Shown: piece after piece, positions 1 through 7,901 of the stretch
Layout of the letters: every line of letters starts with the position of its first letter
How positions within the stretch are numbered: the stretch's first letter is position 1
Assembly: GCF_028618695.1 (NCBI RefSeq)
Contig: NZ_JAQIVI010000051.1
Location: 1 to 13,563 of the forward strand
Direction: 5' to 3'
Length of the DNA: 13,563 nucleotides
Source: Natrinema soli
GTDB lineage: Archaea; Halobacteriota; Halobacteria; Halobacteriales; Natrialbaceae
The notes under the pieces: model-generated
The model's database searches: none
The model's input: only the letters and a program-made list of their open reading frames with translations
Told to the model about the DNA's origin: nothing
Translations under genes and position numbers: made by a program

Positions 1-1
1 G

Positions 2-478
2 GCCGACGCGGCGACCGAGCGCGCGAGCGAACTCCGGCGGACGACGCTCTCTCAGCTCGATACCGTCCTCACTGAACTCCAGCGAGCCGCTTCGGAGGGC
101 GGGCTTCCCGCCGACGAACGGGCGCGCGAGCTCCTCACGGAGGCCCGCGAACTCCGCGACGACGTGGACAGTCGCCTCCGAGAGGCCACCGAACGGGAAT
201 CGGACGCGGAACCGGTGAGTTCCGATCGAACGCCTGCCGACGGCGCGGTTACGATCGACATCGAGGACGGGCCCCTCGGCGACGGCGATGCGATCGCATC
301 CGACGACGAACCCGATACCGCCGTCGACGTCGACGCCGAACTCGAGACGCTGCGAGATCAGTACGGCGAGGACGGCGACGACTCGAGCGAGAACGATGAC
401 GACGGATCGGACGTGGATGGCTCCGATGCGGGAGCTGGTGGCACCGAAAACGGAAGCGACGGAAGCGACGAAAACTAA
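2..478 (+). CDS. C-terminal part of an uncharacterised coiled-coil/acidic-tail haloarchaeal protein (5' end outside window)
   Basis: The frame is open from the first bases of the window to a TAA at 476-478, so this is a 3' gene fragment of about 158 residues. The first half (roughly residues 1-65) is Ala/Glu/Arg/Leu-rich, with runs such as SELRRTTLSQLDTVLTELQR and ARELLTEARELRDD, which suggests amphipathic helices or coiled coil. The second half is low-complexity and very acidic, ending in an Asp/Ser/Gly/Asn-rich tail, as in many halophile cytosolic proteins. There is no signal peptide or membrane segment in the visible part. From memory it resembles the C-terminal part of an uncharacterised haloarchaeal family (DUF7547-like), but I cannot verify that. 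A GTG at 164 could be mistaken for a start; the open frame and matching composition upstream make an internal start unlikely. It converges with the thiolase partner gene, with 37 bases between the stop codons. Confidence 0.75.
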   Translation, partial: ADAATERASELRRTTLSQLDTVLTELQRAASEGGLPADERARELLTEARELRDDVDSRLREATERESDAEPVSSDRTPADGAVTIDIEDGPLGDGDAIASDDEPDTAVDVDAELETLRDQYGEDGDDSSENDDDGSDVDGSDAGAGGTENGSDGSDEN

Positions 479-515
479 ATTCGCTGTACTGGACTCGGAG
501 AGCTCTCGAACCGGC

Positions 516-923
516 TTAGACCGGCTCGAACCGGTACCCGTCCCATTCTTGGCTCTCGGGCTCTCTGATGCCCGCACCAGGTTCGCGGAGTTCGTCGACG
601 TAGACCGGCTCGACCTCGTCGCCGGTTTCGACGTCGCCGGTGGTGAGTTGGCCGATCGCTCGGACGGACTCCCCGTCGTCGCCGGACTGCGTCCGGCTAC
701 TCGAGGCGTCATCTGACGCCTCGCTCACATCGAACTCGACGATCGCGAGATGGTTTGGCTCGCGGACGCCCGGCGGCGTCGCGGTGCTGGTCGTCCACGT
801 CACGACTTCCGCTGTGTACTCGCTGAGGTCGATCGTCTCGACCGGCTCTGTTCCGCCCGGGCCGCGCGGGTGGCCGGGGTAGCTGATCGAACCGTCCTCG
901 TATCGCGTCGCGTCCATCGTCAT
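516..923 (-). CDS. Small OB-fold (DUF35-type) subunit of haloarchaeal beta-ketothiolase
   Basis: This 135-residue protein is encoded directly after a thiolase gene. Its ATG (921-923) overlaps the thiolase TGA (920-922) in an ATGA, so translation is probably coupled. Archaeal thiolases are commonly paired with DUF35 proteins (zinc ribbon plus OB fold). In Haloferax mediterranei the PHA-related beta-ketothiolases consist of a catalytic alpha subunit and a small OB-fold beta subunit. The strands fit an OB fold: TAEVVTWTTSTATPPGV (residues 37-53), HLAIVEFDV (58-66), SVRAIGQL (87-94), and the late GDEVEPVYVDEL (101-112). There is no cysteine in the protein, so the N-terminal zinc ribbon of classical DUF35 proteins is absent. 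A Ser/Asp-rich insert at about residues 67-86 interrupts the OB fold. A second ATG two codons downstream (915-917) is an alternative start. The role in keeping the thiolase active or assembled is inferred from family and context. Confidence 0.8.
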   Translation of the reverse strand: MTMDATRYEDGSISYPGHPRGPGGTEPVETIDLSEYTAEVVTWTTSTATPPGVREPNHLAIVEFDVSEASDDASSSRTQSGDDGESVRAIGQLTTGDVETGDEVEPVYVDELREPGAGIREPESQEWDGYRFEPV

Positions 924-2080
924 TGTGCTGCCTCCATGATAGTCGTGATCACGCAGTTGCCGAAGCCGCCGACGTTACAGCACAGCCCGACGTCCGCATC
1001 GACCTGCCGCGGGCCGGCCTCGCCGACGAGTTGTTCGTAAATTTCGACGCCCTGTGCGACGCCGCTGGCACCCAGCGGATGCCCCTTCGACTTGAGTCCG
1101 CCCGACGTGTTCACCGGCAACTCGCCGGTGTCTCGCTCGGTGTAGCCCTCCTCGACGAGTTTCCAGGCCTCGCCCTGCTCGGCGAAGCCCAGCCCCTCCA
1201 TCTGGAGGAACTCGAGGATGGTGAACATATCGTGGAGTTCGGCCACGTCGATGTCGTCGGGGCCGCGGCCGCTCATCTCGTAGGCACCCTTGCCGCTCTC
1301 GACGACGCCGCCCATCACGGTCGGATCCTCGCGCTCGTGGACGACGTGGGTGTCCGTCGCCCCGTCGATCCCCGAGATGACGACGTAGTCGTCGGCGTAC
1401 TCTTCGGCGACGGACTCCGGACAGAGCATGAGCGCCGCCGAGCCGTCCGTGATCGGACAGAAGTCGTACAGCCGGAGCGGATCGGCCACGATCGGCGACT
1501 CGAGGATCGTCTCAAGGTCGACCTCCTTCTGGAACTGGGCGTGGGGATTGTCGACGCCGTTCCTGTGATTCTTGACGGCGACCTTCCCGAGGCTCTCGCG
1601 GGGCGCGTCGAATCGCTCGAGGTAGTGCCGCGCCGTCAGCCCGGCGAACGACGGCAGGGTGACGCCGGTCTTGTACTCGACGGGGTGGGTCAGCGACGCG
1701 ATGACGTCGGTGGCCTCCCCGGTCGTCTTGTGCGTCATCTTCTCGCCGCCGACGAGCAGGGTCATATCGCTGGCCCCGCTGGCGACCGATTGCCAGGCGG
1801 CGAAGATTCCCGCGCCGCCGCTCGAACTCGTCTGGTCGACTCGCTGGGTGTACGCCGGCATCGCGTCGAGGTCGTGGGCCAGCGCGTTCGGCACGCCAGT
1901 CTGTCCCTCGAACTCGCCGCTTGCCATGTTCGAGACGTACAGGTGTTCGACTTCGTCGGCCTCGACGTTCGCATCCTCGAGACACTCGATGCCGGCCTCC
2001 GCGAGGAGGTCCTGGATCCATTCCCCCTCGCGTTGCCCGAACTGGGTCATCGAGGCGCCGATGATTGCAACACGTTCCAT
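920..2080 (-). CDS. Thiolase family protein, haloarchaeal beta-ketothiolase catalytic (alpha) subunit
   Basis: This is a complete 386-residue thiolase. Thiolases catalyse reversible Claisen condensation of acyl-CoAs (2 acetyl-CoA to acetoacetyl-CoA), feeding polyhydroxyalkanoate or mevalonate/isoprenoid synthesis or beta-oxidation. Family hallmarks are the N-terminal VAIIGASMTQFG (4-15), NMASGEF (51-57), the nucleophile loop VDQTSSSGGAGI (81-92), ELHDMFT (281-287) with His283, GHPLGASG (333-340) with His334, and C-terminal CNVGGFGN (368-375). At the nucleophile position, Cys in most thiolases (C-x-S-G), there is Ser85. A Ser-His-His site is described for the H. mediterranei enzymes, so Ser85/His283/His334 is the likely catalytic set. 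The ATG at 2078-2080 is preceded by a TATA-like box about 28 bases upstream, which supports this start and a leaderless mRNA. The OB-fold partner follows with a 4-base overlap. The exact substrate (C2+C2, C2+C3 or longer) cannot be read from sequence. Confidence 0.9.
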   Translation of the reverse strand: MERVAIIGASMTQFGQREGEWIQDLLAEAGIECLEDANVEADEVEHLYVSNMASGEFEGQTGVPNALAHDLDAMPAYTQRVDQTSSSGGAGIFAAWQSVASGASDMTLLVGGEKMTHKTTGEATDVIASLTHPVEYKTGVTLPSFAGLTARHYLERFDAPRESLGKVAVKNHRNGVDNPHAQFQKEVDLETILESPIVADPLRLYDFCPITDGSAALMLCPESVAEEYADDYVVISGIDGATDTHVVHEREDPTVMGGVVESGKGAYEMSGRGPDDIDVAELHDMFTILEFLQMEGLGFAEQGEAWKLVEEGYTERDTGELPVNTSGGLKSKGHPLGASGVAQGVEIYEQLVGEAGPRQVDADVGLCCNVGGFGNCVITTIMEAAQ

Positions 2081-2103
2081 ATCCTACGGGACTCGAGTCA
2101 ACG

Positions 2104-2112
2104 ATTTATAAG
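2104..2112 (-). promoter_or_regulatory. TATA-like promoter of the thiolase/OB-fold operon
   Basis: On the minus strand this reads CTTATAAAT, a near-consensus haloarchaeal TATA box centred about 28 bases before the thiolase ATG. That places the transcription start at or next to the ATG, as in leaderless haloarchaeal mRNAs. It also shows that the operon has its own promoter in the 144-base gap behind hflX. Confidence 0.7.
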
Positions 2113-2224
2113 TGAGGGTCGTGACAGCGGTCGAACTCTCCGTGACGGAAATGGAATCGAACTGTACCGGTGCGTTCGAGGAGCGGACGTCGCGATTTGA
2201 CTCGAGCGGTTGCGATCGCGATCA

Positions 2225-3529
2225 CTACGACGCCGATTCCGCTGCGGCCGTCCGCAGCTCGCTCGCGCGCGAGCGCGCCTGTGAAATTACCGCAGGTCGG
2301 GCCTCGAAGGAGACGACGACGTCCTCGTCGCCGTAGGTGACGTCGTCGACGTTCGCGTTGTCGTGGATCCACGAGACGACGCTCATCGTGTCCTCGGTCA
2401 TCGGCAACATGAGCCGTTCTTCTACCCAATCCGGTAGTTCGCGGTCGATCCGCTCGAGCAGGTTCTCGACGTTGAGCCCCTCCTTGGCGCTGACGGTCGC
2501 CGGGTTCGGCGCGAGCGACGAGAGCGCCTCGCGCTTCTCCGCGAGTTCCTCGTCGGTCACCTGATCGATCTTGTTCAACACGGTCACGATCGGAGCCTCG
2601 TTGCGCTCGTAGAGGGTGTCGTGGGAGGTGACGAGCTTCTCGTGGATCTCGTCGATGGGTTCGCTGACGTCGACGACGAGCAAGACCAGATCCGCCCGGT
2701 AGACCGAGTCCAGCGTCGACTTGAACGACTCGACCAGCCAGTGGGGCAGATCGCTGATGAAGCCGACGGTGTCGGTCACCAGCACGTCCCGGCGATCGAT
2801 CGCCGCGCGCCGGGTCGTCGTCCCCAGCGTCGTGAACAGTTTGTCCTCGGACTCGGCCGTCGGGTCAAGATCGGGGTGGAGCTCCTCGTTCTCCTCGACC
2901 TCGAGATCGGTCGCGAGCTGGCGCAGCAGGGTCGACTTGCCCGCGTTGGTGTAGCCCGCGAGCGCGACCAGATCGAAGCCGGAGTCGCGACGGCGCTCCC
3001 GGCGGTGTTGCTCGGTCTGCTCGATCCGCTCGAGTTCGTCGTTGATCCGGCTGATCTGGGCCTTGATGTCCCGTTCGCGGCTCTCGTCGTACTCGCCCAG
3101 CCCCATGAATCCGGGGTGTTCTTCGCGCTTGGCGAGGCTCGTCTTCGCCTCCGCCCGGGGCAGTTCGTACCGAAGCTCCGCCAGTTCGACCTGGAGCTGT
3201 GCCTTTCGGGTCTGAGCGCGCTGGCCGAAGATCTCGAGGATCAGCGTGAACCGGTCGACGACCTCGACGCCGTCGGGCAGGAGTTGCCCGAGGTTGTACA
3301 TCTGGTAGGGGCCGAGACGGTTGTCGAAAATGACGGTCGTGGCGTCGGTCTCCGCGACCAGTTCGGCCAGTTCCTCCGCTTTCCCTTCGCCGATCTGGAG
3401 GGCCGCGTCGGCCCGTCGGGACTGCGTGAGTTCGCCGACGACGGAATAGCCCGCCGCCCGTGCCAGATCGCGGATCTCGCTCGTGTCGGCGGTGCCTGAA
3501 TCGACGCGTTTGACGATGATCGTATTCAT
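2225..3529 (-). CDS. hflX: GTPase HflX
   Basis: This 434-residue protein has the HflX layout. An N-terminal nucleotide-binding-like domain (about 1-100) includes ALQIGEGKAEEL (43-54) and VIFDNRLGPYQMYNL (66-80). A middle helical/coiled-coil region (about 100-180) contains FGQRAQTRKAQLQVELAELR. A TRAFAC GTPase domain (about 185-370) carries G1 GYTNAGKST (192-200), a G2 Thr in TLGTTTR (234-240), G3 DTVGF (253-257), G4 NKID (319-322) and G5 SAKEG (347-351). A short C-terminal domain follows (about 371-434). HflX proteins are ribosome-binding GTPases that dissociate or rescue stalled ribosomes, mostly known from bacteria; archaeal homologues bind the large subunit. I chose the ATG at 3527-3529 (MNTIIVKRVD), where family similarity begins. 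An upstream in-frame ATG at 3643 would add 38 Arg/Pro/Ala-rich residues of non-coding character. FUN14 is divergent; the thiolase operon follows. Confidence 0.93.
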   Translation of the reverse strand: MNTIIVKRVDSGTADTSEIRDLARAAGYSVVGELTQSRRADAALQIGEGKAEELAELVAETDATTVIFDNRLGPYQMYNLGQLLPDGVEVVDRFTLILEIFGQRAQTRKAQLQVELAELRYELPRAEAKTSLAKREEHPGFMGLGEYDESRERDIKAQISRINDELERIEQTEQHRRERRRDSGFDLVALAGYTNAGKSTLLRQLATDLEVEENEELHPDLDPTAESEDKLFTTLGTTTRRAAIDRRDVLVTDTVGFISDLPHWLVESFKSTLDSVYRADLVLLVVDVSEPIDEIHEKLVTSHDTLYERNEAPIVTVLNKIDQVTDEELAEKREALSSLAPNPATVSAKEGLNVENLLERIDRELPDWVEERLMLPMTEDTMSVVSWIHDNANVDDVTYGDEDVVVSFEARPAVISQARSRASELRTAAAESAS

Positions 3530-3876
3530 GCGGACAGGTGTGTCTCCCCCGGGCGCGTTCGGTCGTGCTCGCTCGAGTCGCGTCGCTCGTCGATCCGACG
3601 CCTCGCTGCTCGCACGTGTCGGCCGTGGCGACGGGGCGGGCACTGTCGCGGTGATTCGATAACGCTAACGATGCCGGTCGAACACCTCTGTTGGACGGAC
3701 GCGGCTCATAGCGAATCGTACGCGGCGAACCGTCTTGAATCCAGTGCCCGACGCGGGCACCCGATTCGATCGTCGCCACCGCGCGGGCAACCCACCGTGA
3801 AAACCACCCGACTGAATGCGGGCGAAATACGCTCGACCACAACAATCATAGGAACCGACTCGAATGGGAGCGGATA
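3530..3876. other. Intergenic region between divergent hflX and FUN14 genes
   Basis: These 347 bases separate two divergently transcribed genes and must hold both promoters. I see no RNA gene, no long inverted repeat and no convincing coding frame; open frames crossing it are GC-rich shadows with Arg/Ser-rich translations. A weak TATA-like GAAATACG at 3824-3831 would fit a short-leadered FUN14 mRNA. No clear TATA box is visible at leaderless distance from hflX. Confidence 0.6.
3866..3870 (+). promoter_or_regulatory. Possible Shine-Dalgarno of the FUN14 gene
   Basis: GGGAG lies six bases before the ATG at 3877 and decides the start against the out-of-frame ATG at 3864. It implies a leadered transcript, unlike several leaderless genes in this window. 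Confidence 0.4.
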
Positions 3877-4191
3877 ATGATCGATCTCGATCCAACGACA
3901 CTCGGCCTCGAGTTCGGGGGTGGCGCGCTTATCGGCGGCGTCATCGGGTTCGCCACGAAAAAGATCGCGAAGCTGTTCGCGGTCATCGTCGGCGTCCAGC
4001 TGATGGCCTTTCGCTACCTCGAGTCGCAGGGAATCGTCGTCGTGGATTGGAATCGGCTTTCGGCCGGCATCCTCAAGACGCAAGAACGCACCCAGGGCGC
4101 GGACATTCACTGGTTTCAGTCGGTCCTTTCGACGCTGTCGATCGGTGCGGGCTTTACCGGCGGCTTCCTGATCGGCTTTCAGCGCGGATAG
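3877..4191 (+). CDS. FUN14 family small membrane protein
   Basis: This 104-residue protein has the FUN14 pattern. A Gly-rich hydrophobic segment GGGALIGGVIGFATKKIAK (14-32) is followed by a second hydrophobic stretch LFAVIVGVQLMAFRYL (33-48). A polar loop containing VVVDWNRL (54-61) comes next. The C-terminal segment VLSTLSIGAGFTGGFLIGF (83-101) is glycine-rich and ends in the short basic tail QRG. It is therefore probably an integral membrane protein with about three helices. Eukaryotic FUN14 proteins (FUNDC1) sit in the mitochondrial outer membrane, but the archaeal function is unknown, so no role is assigned. The ATG at 3877 has GGGAG six bases upstream. It is divergent from hflX and converges with SBDS, with 51 bases between the stops. 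Confidence 0.85.
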   Translation: MIDLDPTTLGLEFGGGALIGGVIGFATKKIAKLFAVIVGVQLMAFRYLESQGIVVVDWNRLSAGILKTQERTQGADIHWFQSVLSTLSIGAGFTGGFLIGFQRG

Positions 4192-4242
4192 TCGGTGTTC
4201 CGACCGCTGTAAATCCGCTTGAATCCCTGTCCAATCTTCCGA

Positions 4243-4968
4243 TTATCGCGTCTTCAGATCGTCTTTGTCCTTGACGATCTCCGTCTCCGCGTTGCCGCTG
4301 GTGTGTTCGTTGACGGTGTCGTAGAACTCGTTTTGCAGTCCCGCCGGGAACGTCAGCACGCCGATCCACGAGCCGTCGTTCTGCCACTCCTCGCGCTCGA
4401 GGTCGCCGAACTGGCGGATCTTCGCCTGCGCGCTGCCGGCGTGATCGGCCGGTACCTGCACGGCGACGGTGACCTCCTCGAACCGGATCGGAATCACCGG
4501 CCGGAGCGCGTCCAGGGCGTCGTCGACCTGCTCCTGGACGGGCTCCATCGGATCGACCGTGAAGCCGGCCTCCTCGAGGGCGTTCTCGATCCGTTCGGGC
4601 GGATGGGGCGCGTTGTCCATCTGCGGGTTGACCGCGTTGCGCGTGATGGTGTCGACCAGCTGCTTGTGCTTTTGTTCTTGCATCTCGCGGCGCTGATCGG
4701 CCGTGATCTGGATCTCGCCCCGCTTGATCACCTCGGGGATGATCTCGAGGGGTTCGGTCGTCTCGAAAACCTTCTCGAGATCGTTTTCGGCGGGCCGATC
4801 GCCGCGGGAGGCGTCCTCGAAGACGTCCTCGGCGGCGATCACGTCCTCGAGTTCGCCGTCGAACTCGTCGCGTTTGATCTCCAGCGCTGCGTCCGGATCG
4901 ACTAGCACTTCGAAGCGCGCCCCGTGTGACTCGAGTCGCGCCGTCACGGCCTCGTCAAGCGAAATCAT
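4243..4968 (-). CDS. sbds: Ribosome maturation protein SBDS (Sdo1 homologue)
   Basis: This 241-residue protein matches archaeal SBDS in length and domain order. The N-terminal domain (about 1-85) includes FEVLVDPDAALEIKR (19-33) and EDVFEDASRGDRP (47-59). The central helical domain (about 86-160) has the family's KRGEIQITADQRREM (82-96), KQLVDTITRNAVNPQ (102-116) and PHPPERI (121-127). The C-terminal ferredoxin-like domain (about 161-241) includes VTVAVQVPADHAGSAQAKI and GSWIGVLTFPAG. In eukaryotes SBDS with EFL1 removes eIF6 from nascent 60S subunits; the archaeal protein is thought to act similarly with aIF6 and aEF2. I chose the ATG at 4966-4968 (MISLDEAV), the family start and correctly placed behind a TATA box. 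An ATG at 4989 would overlap that promoter. It lies downstream of psmA on the same strand, with a 199-base gap and its own promoter. Confidence 0.95.
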   Translation of the reverse strand: MISLDEAVTARLESHGARFEVLVDPDAALEIKRDEFDGELEDVIAAEDVFEDASRGDRPAENDLEKVFETTEPLEIIPEVIKRGEIQITADQRREMQEQKHKQLVDTITRNAVNPQMDNAPHPPERIENALEEAGFTVDPMEPVQEQVDDALDALRPVIPIRFEEVTVAVQVPADHAGSAQAKIRQFGDLEREEWQNDGSWIGVLTFPAGLQNEFYDTVNEHTSGNAETEIVKDKDDLKTR

Positions 4969-4987
4969 GAGTGAGGGTTCCGCCGCC

Positions 4988-4997
4988 AATTAAAAGA
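4988..4997 (-). promoter_or_regulatory. TATA-like promoter of SBDS
   Basis: On the minus strand this reads TCTTTTAATT, followed by a GC-rich stretch. It is centred about 25 bases before the ATG at 4968, the spacing for a leaderless transcript. It overlaps the alternative upstream ATG (4989), which makes that start very unlikely. Confidence 0.6.
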
Positions 4998-5129
4998 GTG
5001 TTTCCCGAACTGTACCGATGATCTCGATCGAACCGCGCCGTGACGTCTCGAGTTCGATCCGTTTCAGCGCGGCTGACCCGTCGGTAATCGTCGATTCGGA
5101 GCGAGACACTCGTACTCAGCGCAGTGAGT

Positions 5130-5152
5130 CGGAAAAACGGAGTCGAAAACCG
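5130..5152 (-). terminator. Possible U-rich terminator behind psmA
   Basis: On the minus strand a TTTT run (5146-5149) and a TTTTT run (5133-5137) follow the psmA stop (5168-5170) by about 20 and 30 bases. Archaeal intrinsic termination needs U-rich tracts rather than hairpins. These are the only T-runs between psmA and the SBDS promoter, so they may end the RNase P/proteasome operon transcript. Confidence 0.4.
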
Positions 5153-5167
5153 AAATCGGCGTCTCGA

Positions 5168-5944
<777 letters not shown>

Positions 5945-5948
5945 AGTA

Positions 5949-6434
5949 TCACACTAAACCGTAATCGAGGTCTGTCGCGCCCACGAACGCCTCATCGAGT
6001 CGCACGTCCCCAACGCCGTCCCGTAGGACGGCGACTCGCTCCTCGTTCCCGAACACGACGTTTCTCTCTTCGAATTCTTGCCCGTCGCGTCCTAAATAGT
6101 TTTCTTCAGCGGCTCGGATCGTGCCACTGATACCGCTGACTCGAATCCCGACGGGAGCGCCGTCGATCTCGTCGATACAGGCGAGTGCCGCCCGGGCGGG
6201 TTCGGTCTCTCCGCGGCGGACTTTGACGATCGCTTCCCCCGTTCCGTCGGCGAATTCGAACCTGACGACGGTCAGATCGGCGTCGGCGCTACCCGGATCG
6301 CCCAGCAGGTTCTGGCCCGCATACCACAGTTCACGCTGGAACGGTCGACGGCCGATCCGCTCGTCCGGCCACGTCTCGAGCTCGACGGCGAGATACCGCC
6401 AGCGCGGGCGAAGGTGTTTCGGAAGGTGTTTCAT
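5949..6434 (-). CDS. rnp2: RNase P protein component 2 (Pop5/Rpp14 family)
   Basis: This 161-residue protein begins MKHLPKHLRPRWRYLAVEL, the normal archaeal Pop5 start. It has the family's helical LWYAGQNLLGD (36-46), beta-strand LTVVRFEFADGTGEAIVKVR (54-73), and the diagnostic GIRVSGISGTIRAAEENYL (96-114). Pop5 pairs with Rpp30 in the archaeal RNase P holoenzyme, which matures tRNA 5' ends; the pair supports the RNA's catalytic domain. The family core is about 115-120 residues. The remaining 40 or so residues (115-161) form an acidic tail, a haloarchaeal feature. The ATG at 6432-6434 lies one base after the methyltransferase stop (6436-6438); an in-frame start at 6455 would only add seven residues inside the previous gene. 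psmA follows after four bases. Confidence 0.95.
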   Translation of the reverse strand: MKHLPKHLRPRWRYLAVELETWPDERIGRRPFQRELWYAGQNLLGDPGSADADLTVVRFEFADGTGEAIVKVRRGETEPARAALACIDEIDGAPVGIRVSGISGTIRAAEENYLGRDGQEFEERNVVFGNEERVAVLRDGVGDVRLDEAFVGATDLDYGLV

Positions 6435-6435
6435 G

Positions 6436-7068
6436 TTACTCCTCGGCCGTCGCATCGACCGCGGTCGGACTCCGCTCGGCGACCAGGACGCCGACCTGCT
6501 CGTGGACGCGCTCGACCGCCGTCAGCGAGAAGCCCGCGTCCGTGAAGGCGTCCGCGAGCAGTCCCACGGTCGCCGGATCGTCGACTTCGGGCGAGTAGAA
6601 GGGGTCGTCCGGATCCGGCTCGCCGAAGAACATCACGTCCCCGAGGACGAATTTGCGGGGCTCGAGGTCGGCGATGACCGCGACCGCCTCGCGCTTTTCG
6701 TCGTCCGAGAGGTGGTGCAGGGCGAAGTTCGAGGTGACCAGATCGACTGGCCCGTCGTAGTTCGGTTCCCGGAAGGTTCCACGATCGAACTCGAGGTTCG
6801 TGAGGTCCGCCTCGGCGGCCTTCTCCTCGGCTTCGGCCATCATCTCCTCGCTGATGTCGCGGCCGACGACGCGCTTCGCGTCGGGGGCGAGCGCGAGCGC
6901 GATCGCGCCCGTTCCGGTGCCGAGATCGAGGACGATATCGTCGCTCTCGGAGGCGGCGTGTTCGACGACGAGGTTCGCGCAGGCGTGGTACTCGTCGGAT
7001 TTCGACTCGTCGTACTCGCCGGCCTTCTCGTCGAACCGGGCGGCGTGTTCCTCAAGGTTCCTCTTCAT
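6436..7068 (-). CDS. Class I SAM-dependent methyltransferase in the RNase P operon
   Basis: This 210-residue Rossmann-fold methyltransferase has motif I VLDLGTGTGAIALAL (46-60) for S-adenosylmethionine and an acidic residue after beta-2 in VVGRDIS (67-73, Asp71). DLVTSNFALHHLSDDEKREA (109-128) is motif IV-like, with ALHHL as in ubiquinone/arsenite-type enzymes, followed by LGDVMFFGEP (142-151). There is no NPPY motif, so it does not look like an adenine-N6 enzyme. The substrate is unknown. It sits between rnp3 and rnp2, overlapping rnp3 by 17 bases and lying one base from rnp2, so it is firmly part of the operon. A link to RNA or ribosome maturation is inference only. I chose the ATG at 7066-7068 (MKRNLEEHAARFDEKAGEYD), where family-like sequence begins. 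A start at 7095 would give nine extra residues and a 44-base overlap. Confidence 0.88.
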   Translation of the reverse strand: MKRNLEEHAARFDEKAGEYDESKSDEYHACANLVVEHAASESDDIVLDLGTGTGAIALALAPDAKRVVGRDISEEMMAEAEEKAAEADLTNLEFDRGTFREPNYDGPVDLVTSNFALHHLSDDEKREAVAVIADLEPRKFVLGDVMFFGEPDPDDPFYSPEVDDPATVGLLADAFTDAGFSLTAVERVHEQVGVLVAERSPTAVDATAEE

Positions 7069-7756
7069 ACCTGCCCCGTTCGACCCCCGGCTCAATGAAC
7101 GACTCGGAGTCGATGTGGCGATTCCGCTCGGCCAGCCGCCCCCACTCCGCGAGCCCGTCCTCGATGAATTCTCGCGCGAACCCGATCTCCTCGCCGAGCG
7201 CGTGCAGTTCGCGGGGGGCCCGCATCTCGAGATGGGAGGTCGGGTCGGCGCTGACGACGTAGGGCGCGTCGTAGTGATCGACGATCTCCCGGAGCTTCCG
7301 CAAGGACTGAATGATCCGGACCCGGCGGCCGCCGCTCTCCCGGAGTACGCCGGAGAGGTCGAACTCGAGGCGAACGCCGTTTTCGACGGCGGCCTTCACG
7401 AGCACGTGGTTGACGTCCCCGTTGCCGGCCATCGGATGCGCGAGCACGTCGACCTTCGACTGTTCGACGGCGAATCGGTTCAGCGCGTTCGTGCCGCCGT
7501 GGATCCCGACGATGGTTTCGGTGGTCCGATGATTCCCAACCGCGCCGCTGGCCTGTTGTCGATCGTCGGCGCGGATTTCGACTCCCTCGACCACGTCGAT
7601 GCCGTACTCCTCGCGGATCCGCTCGGGGTCGTACGCCGCTCGAGCGTCCGAATGATTTCGCACGACAACGCCCTCGAAGCCGTAGTCGGCCGCCGTTTTC
7701 GCGAACCTGGCGACCGTGCTCTTCCCGTCAGGGTGGGCGTAGACGGCTTCGTACAT
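7052..7756 (-). CDS. rnp3: RNase P protein component 3 (Rpp30 family)
   Basis: This 234-residue protein has the PHP-like TIM-barrel pattern of archaeal Rpp30. The N-terminal strand/helix includes MYEAVYAHPDG (1-11) and YGFEGVVVRNHSD (25-37). Further blocks are VVEGVEIRADD (55-65), KVDVLAHP (101-108), AAVENGVRLEFDLSG (122-136), and VVSADPTSHLEMRAPRE (167-183). The phosphoesterase metal ligands of true PHP enzymes are not kept; Rpp30 acts as a structural partner of Pop5 in RNase P. No in-frame ATG exists upstream before a stop, so the start at 7754-7756 is secure. It is first in an operon with the methyltransferase, rnp2 and psmA. No convincing TATA box is visible at leaderless distance. The C-terminal 20 residues are acidic and overlap the methyltransferase start. 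Confidence 0.94.
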   Translation of the reverse strand: MYEAVYAHPDGKSTVARFAKTAADYGFEGVVVRNHSDARAAYDPERIREEYGIDVVEGVEIRADDRQQASGAVGNHRTTETIVGIHGGTNALNRFAVEQSKVDVLAHPMAGNGDVNHVLVKAAVENGVRLEFDLSGVLRESGGRRVRIIQSLRKLREIVDHYDAPYVVSADPTSHLEMRAPRELHALGEEIGFAREFIEDGLAEWGRLAERNRHIDSESFIEPGVERGRYEEEP

Positions 7757-7901
7757 ACTCGAATCCTCTCGCGGCGGTGACTTGGGGTTTGCGCCATGGA
7801 ACTCGCGATCGAATCAATAGGAAATGCGGTGGCCGGGAACGCGGTTCGAACGGTAGTGAGAATCGCGTGACCCGGGGGAGGGCAGGCCGTTTCCCGTTAC
7901 G

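Noticed and set aside
499..508. Palindrome GAGAGCTCTC between convergent gene ends, considered as a terminator
   Set aside because: It is short, with no T-rich tract right after it on either strand; archaeal termination depends on U-rich tracts.
923..2200. Long open frame on the plus strand (425 codons) opposite the thiolase
   Set aside because: It is antisense to a protein with full thiolase motifs; its translation is rich in Arg/Val/Asp/Leu without domain pattern, a usual shadow in GC-rich DNA.
2260..2275. Perfect 16-base palindrome CGCTCGCGCGCGAGCG
   Set aside because: It lies inside the hflX coding end (Arg/Ala/Ser/Glu codons) and is easily produced by GC-rich codon use; no second copy or site context was seen.
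2621..3499. Plus-strand open frame (292 codons) opposite hflX
   Set aside because: It mirrors the HflX GTPase frame, which has all G motifs; no independent promoter, start context or domain is visible.
3530..3643. 38-residue N-terminal extension of HflX
   Set aside because: The extension is Arg/Pro/Ala-rich with no family similarity; HflX homology begins exactly at MNTIIVKRVD.
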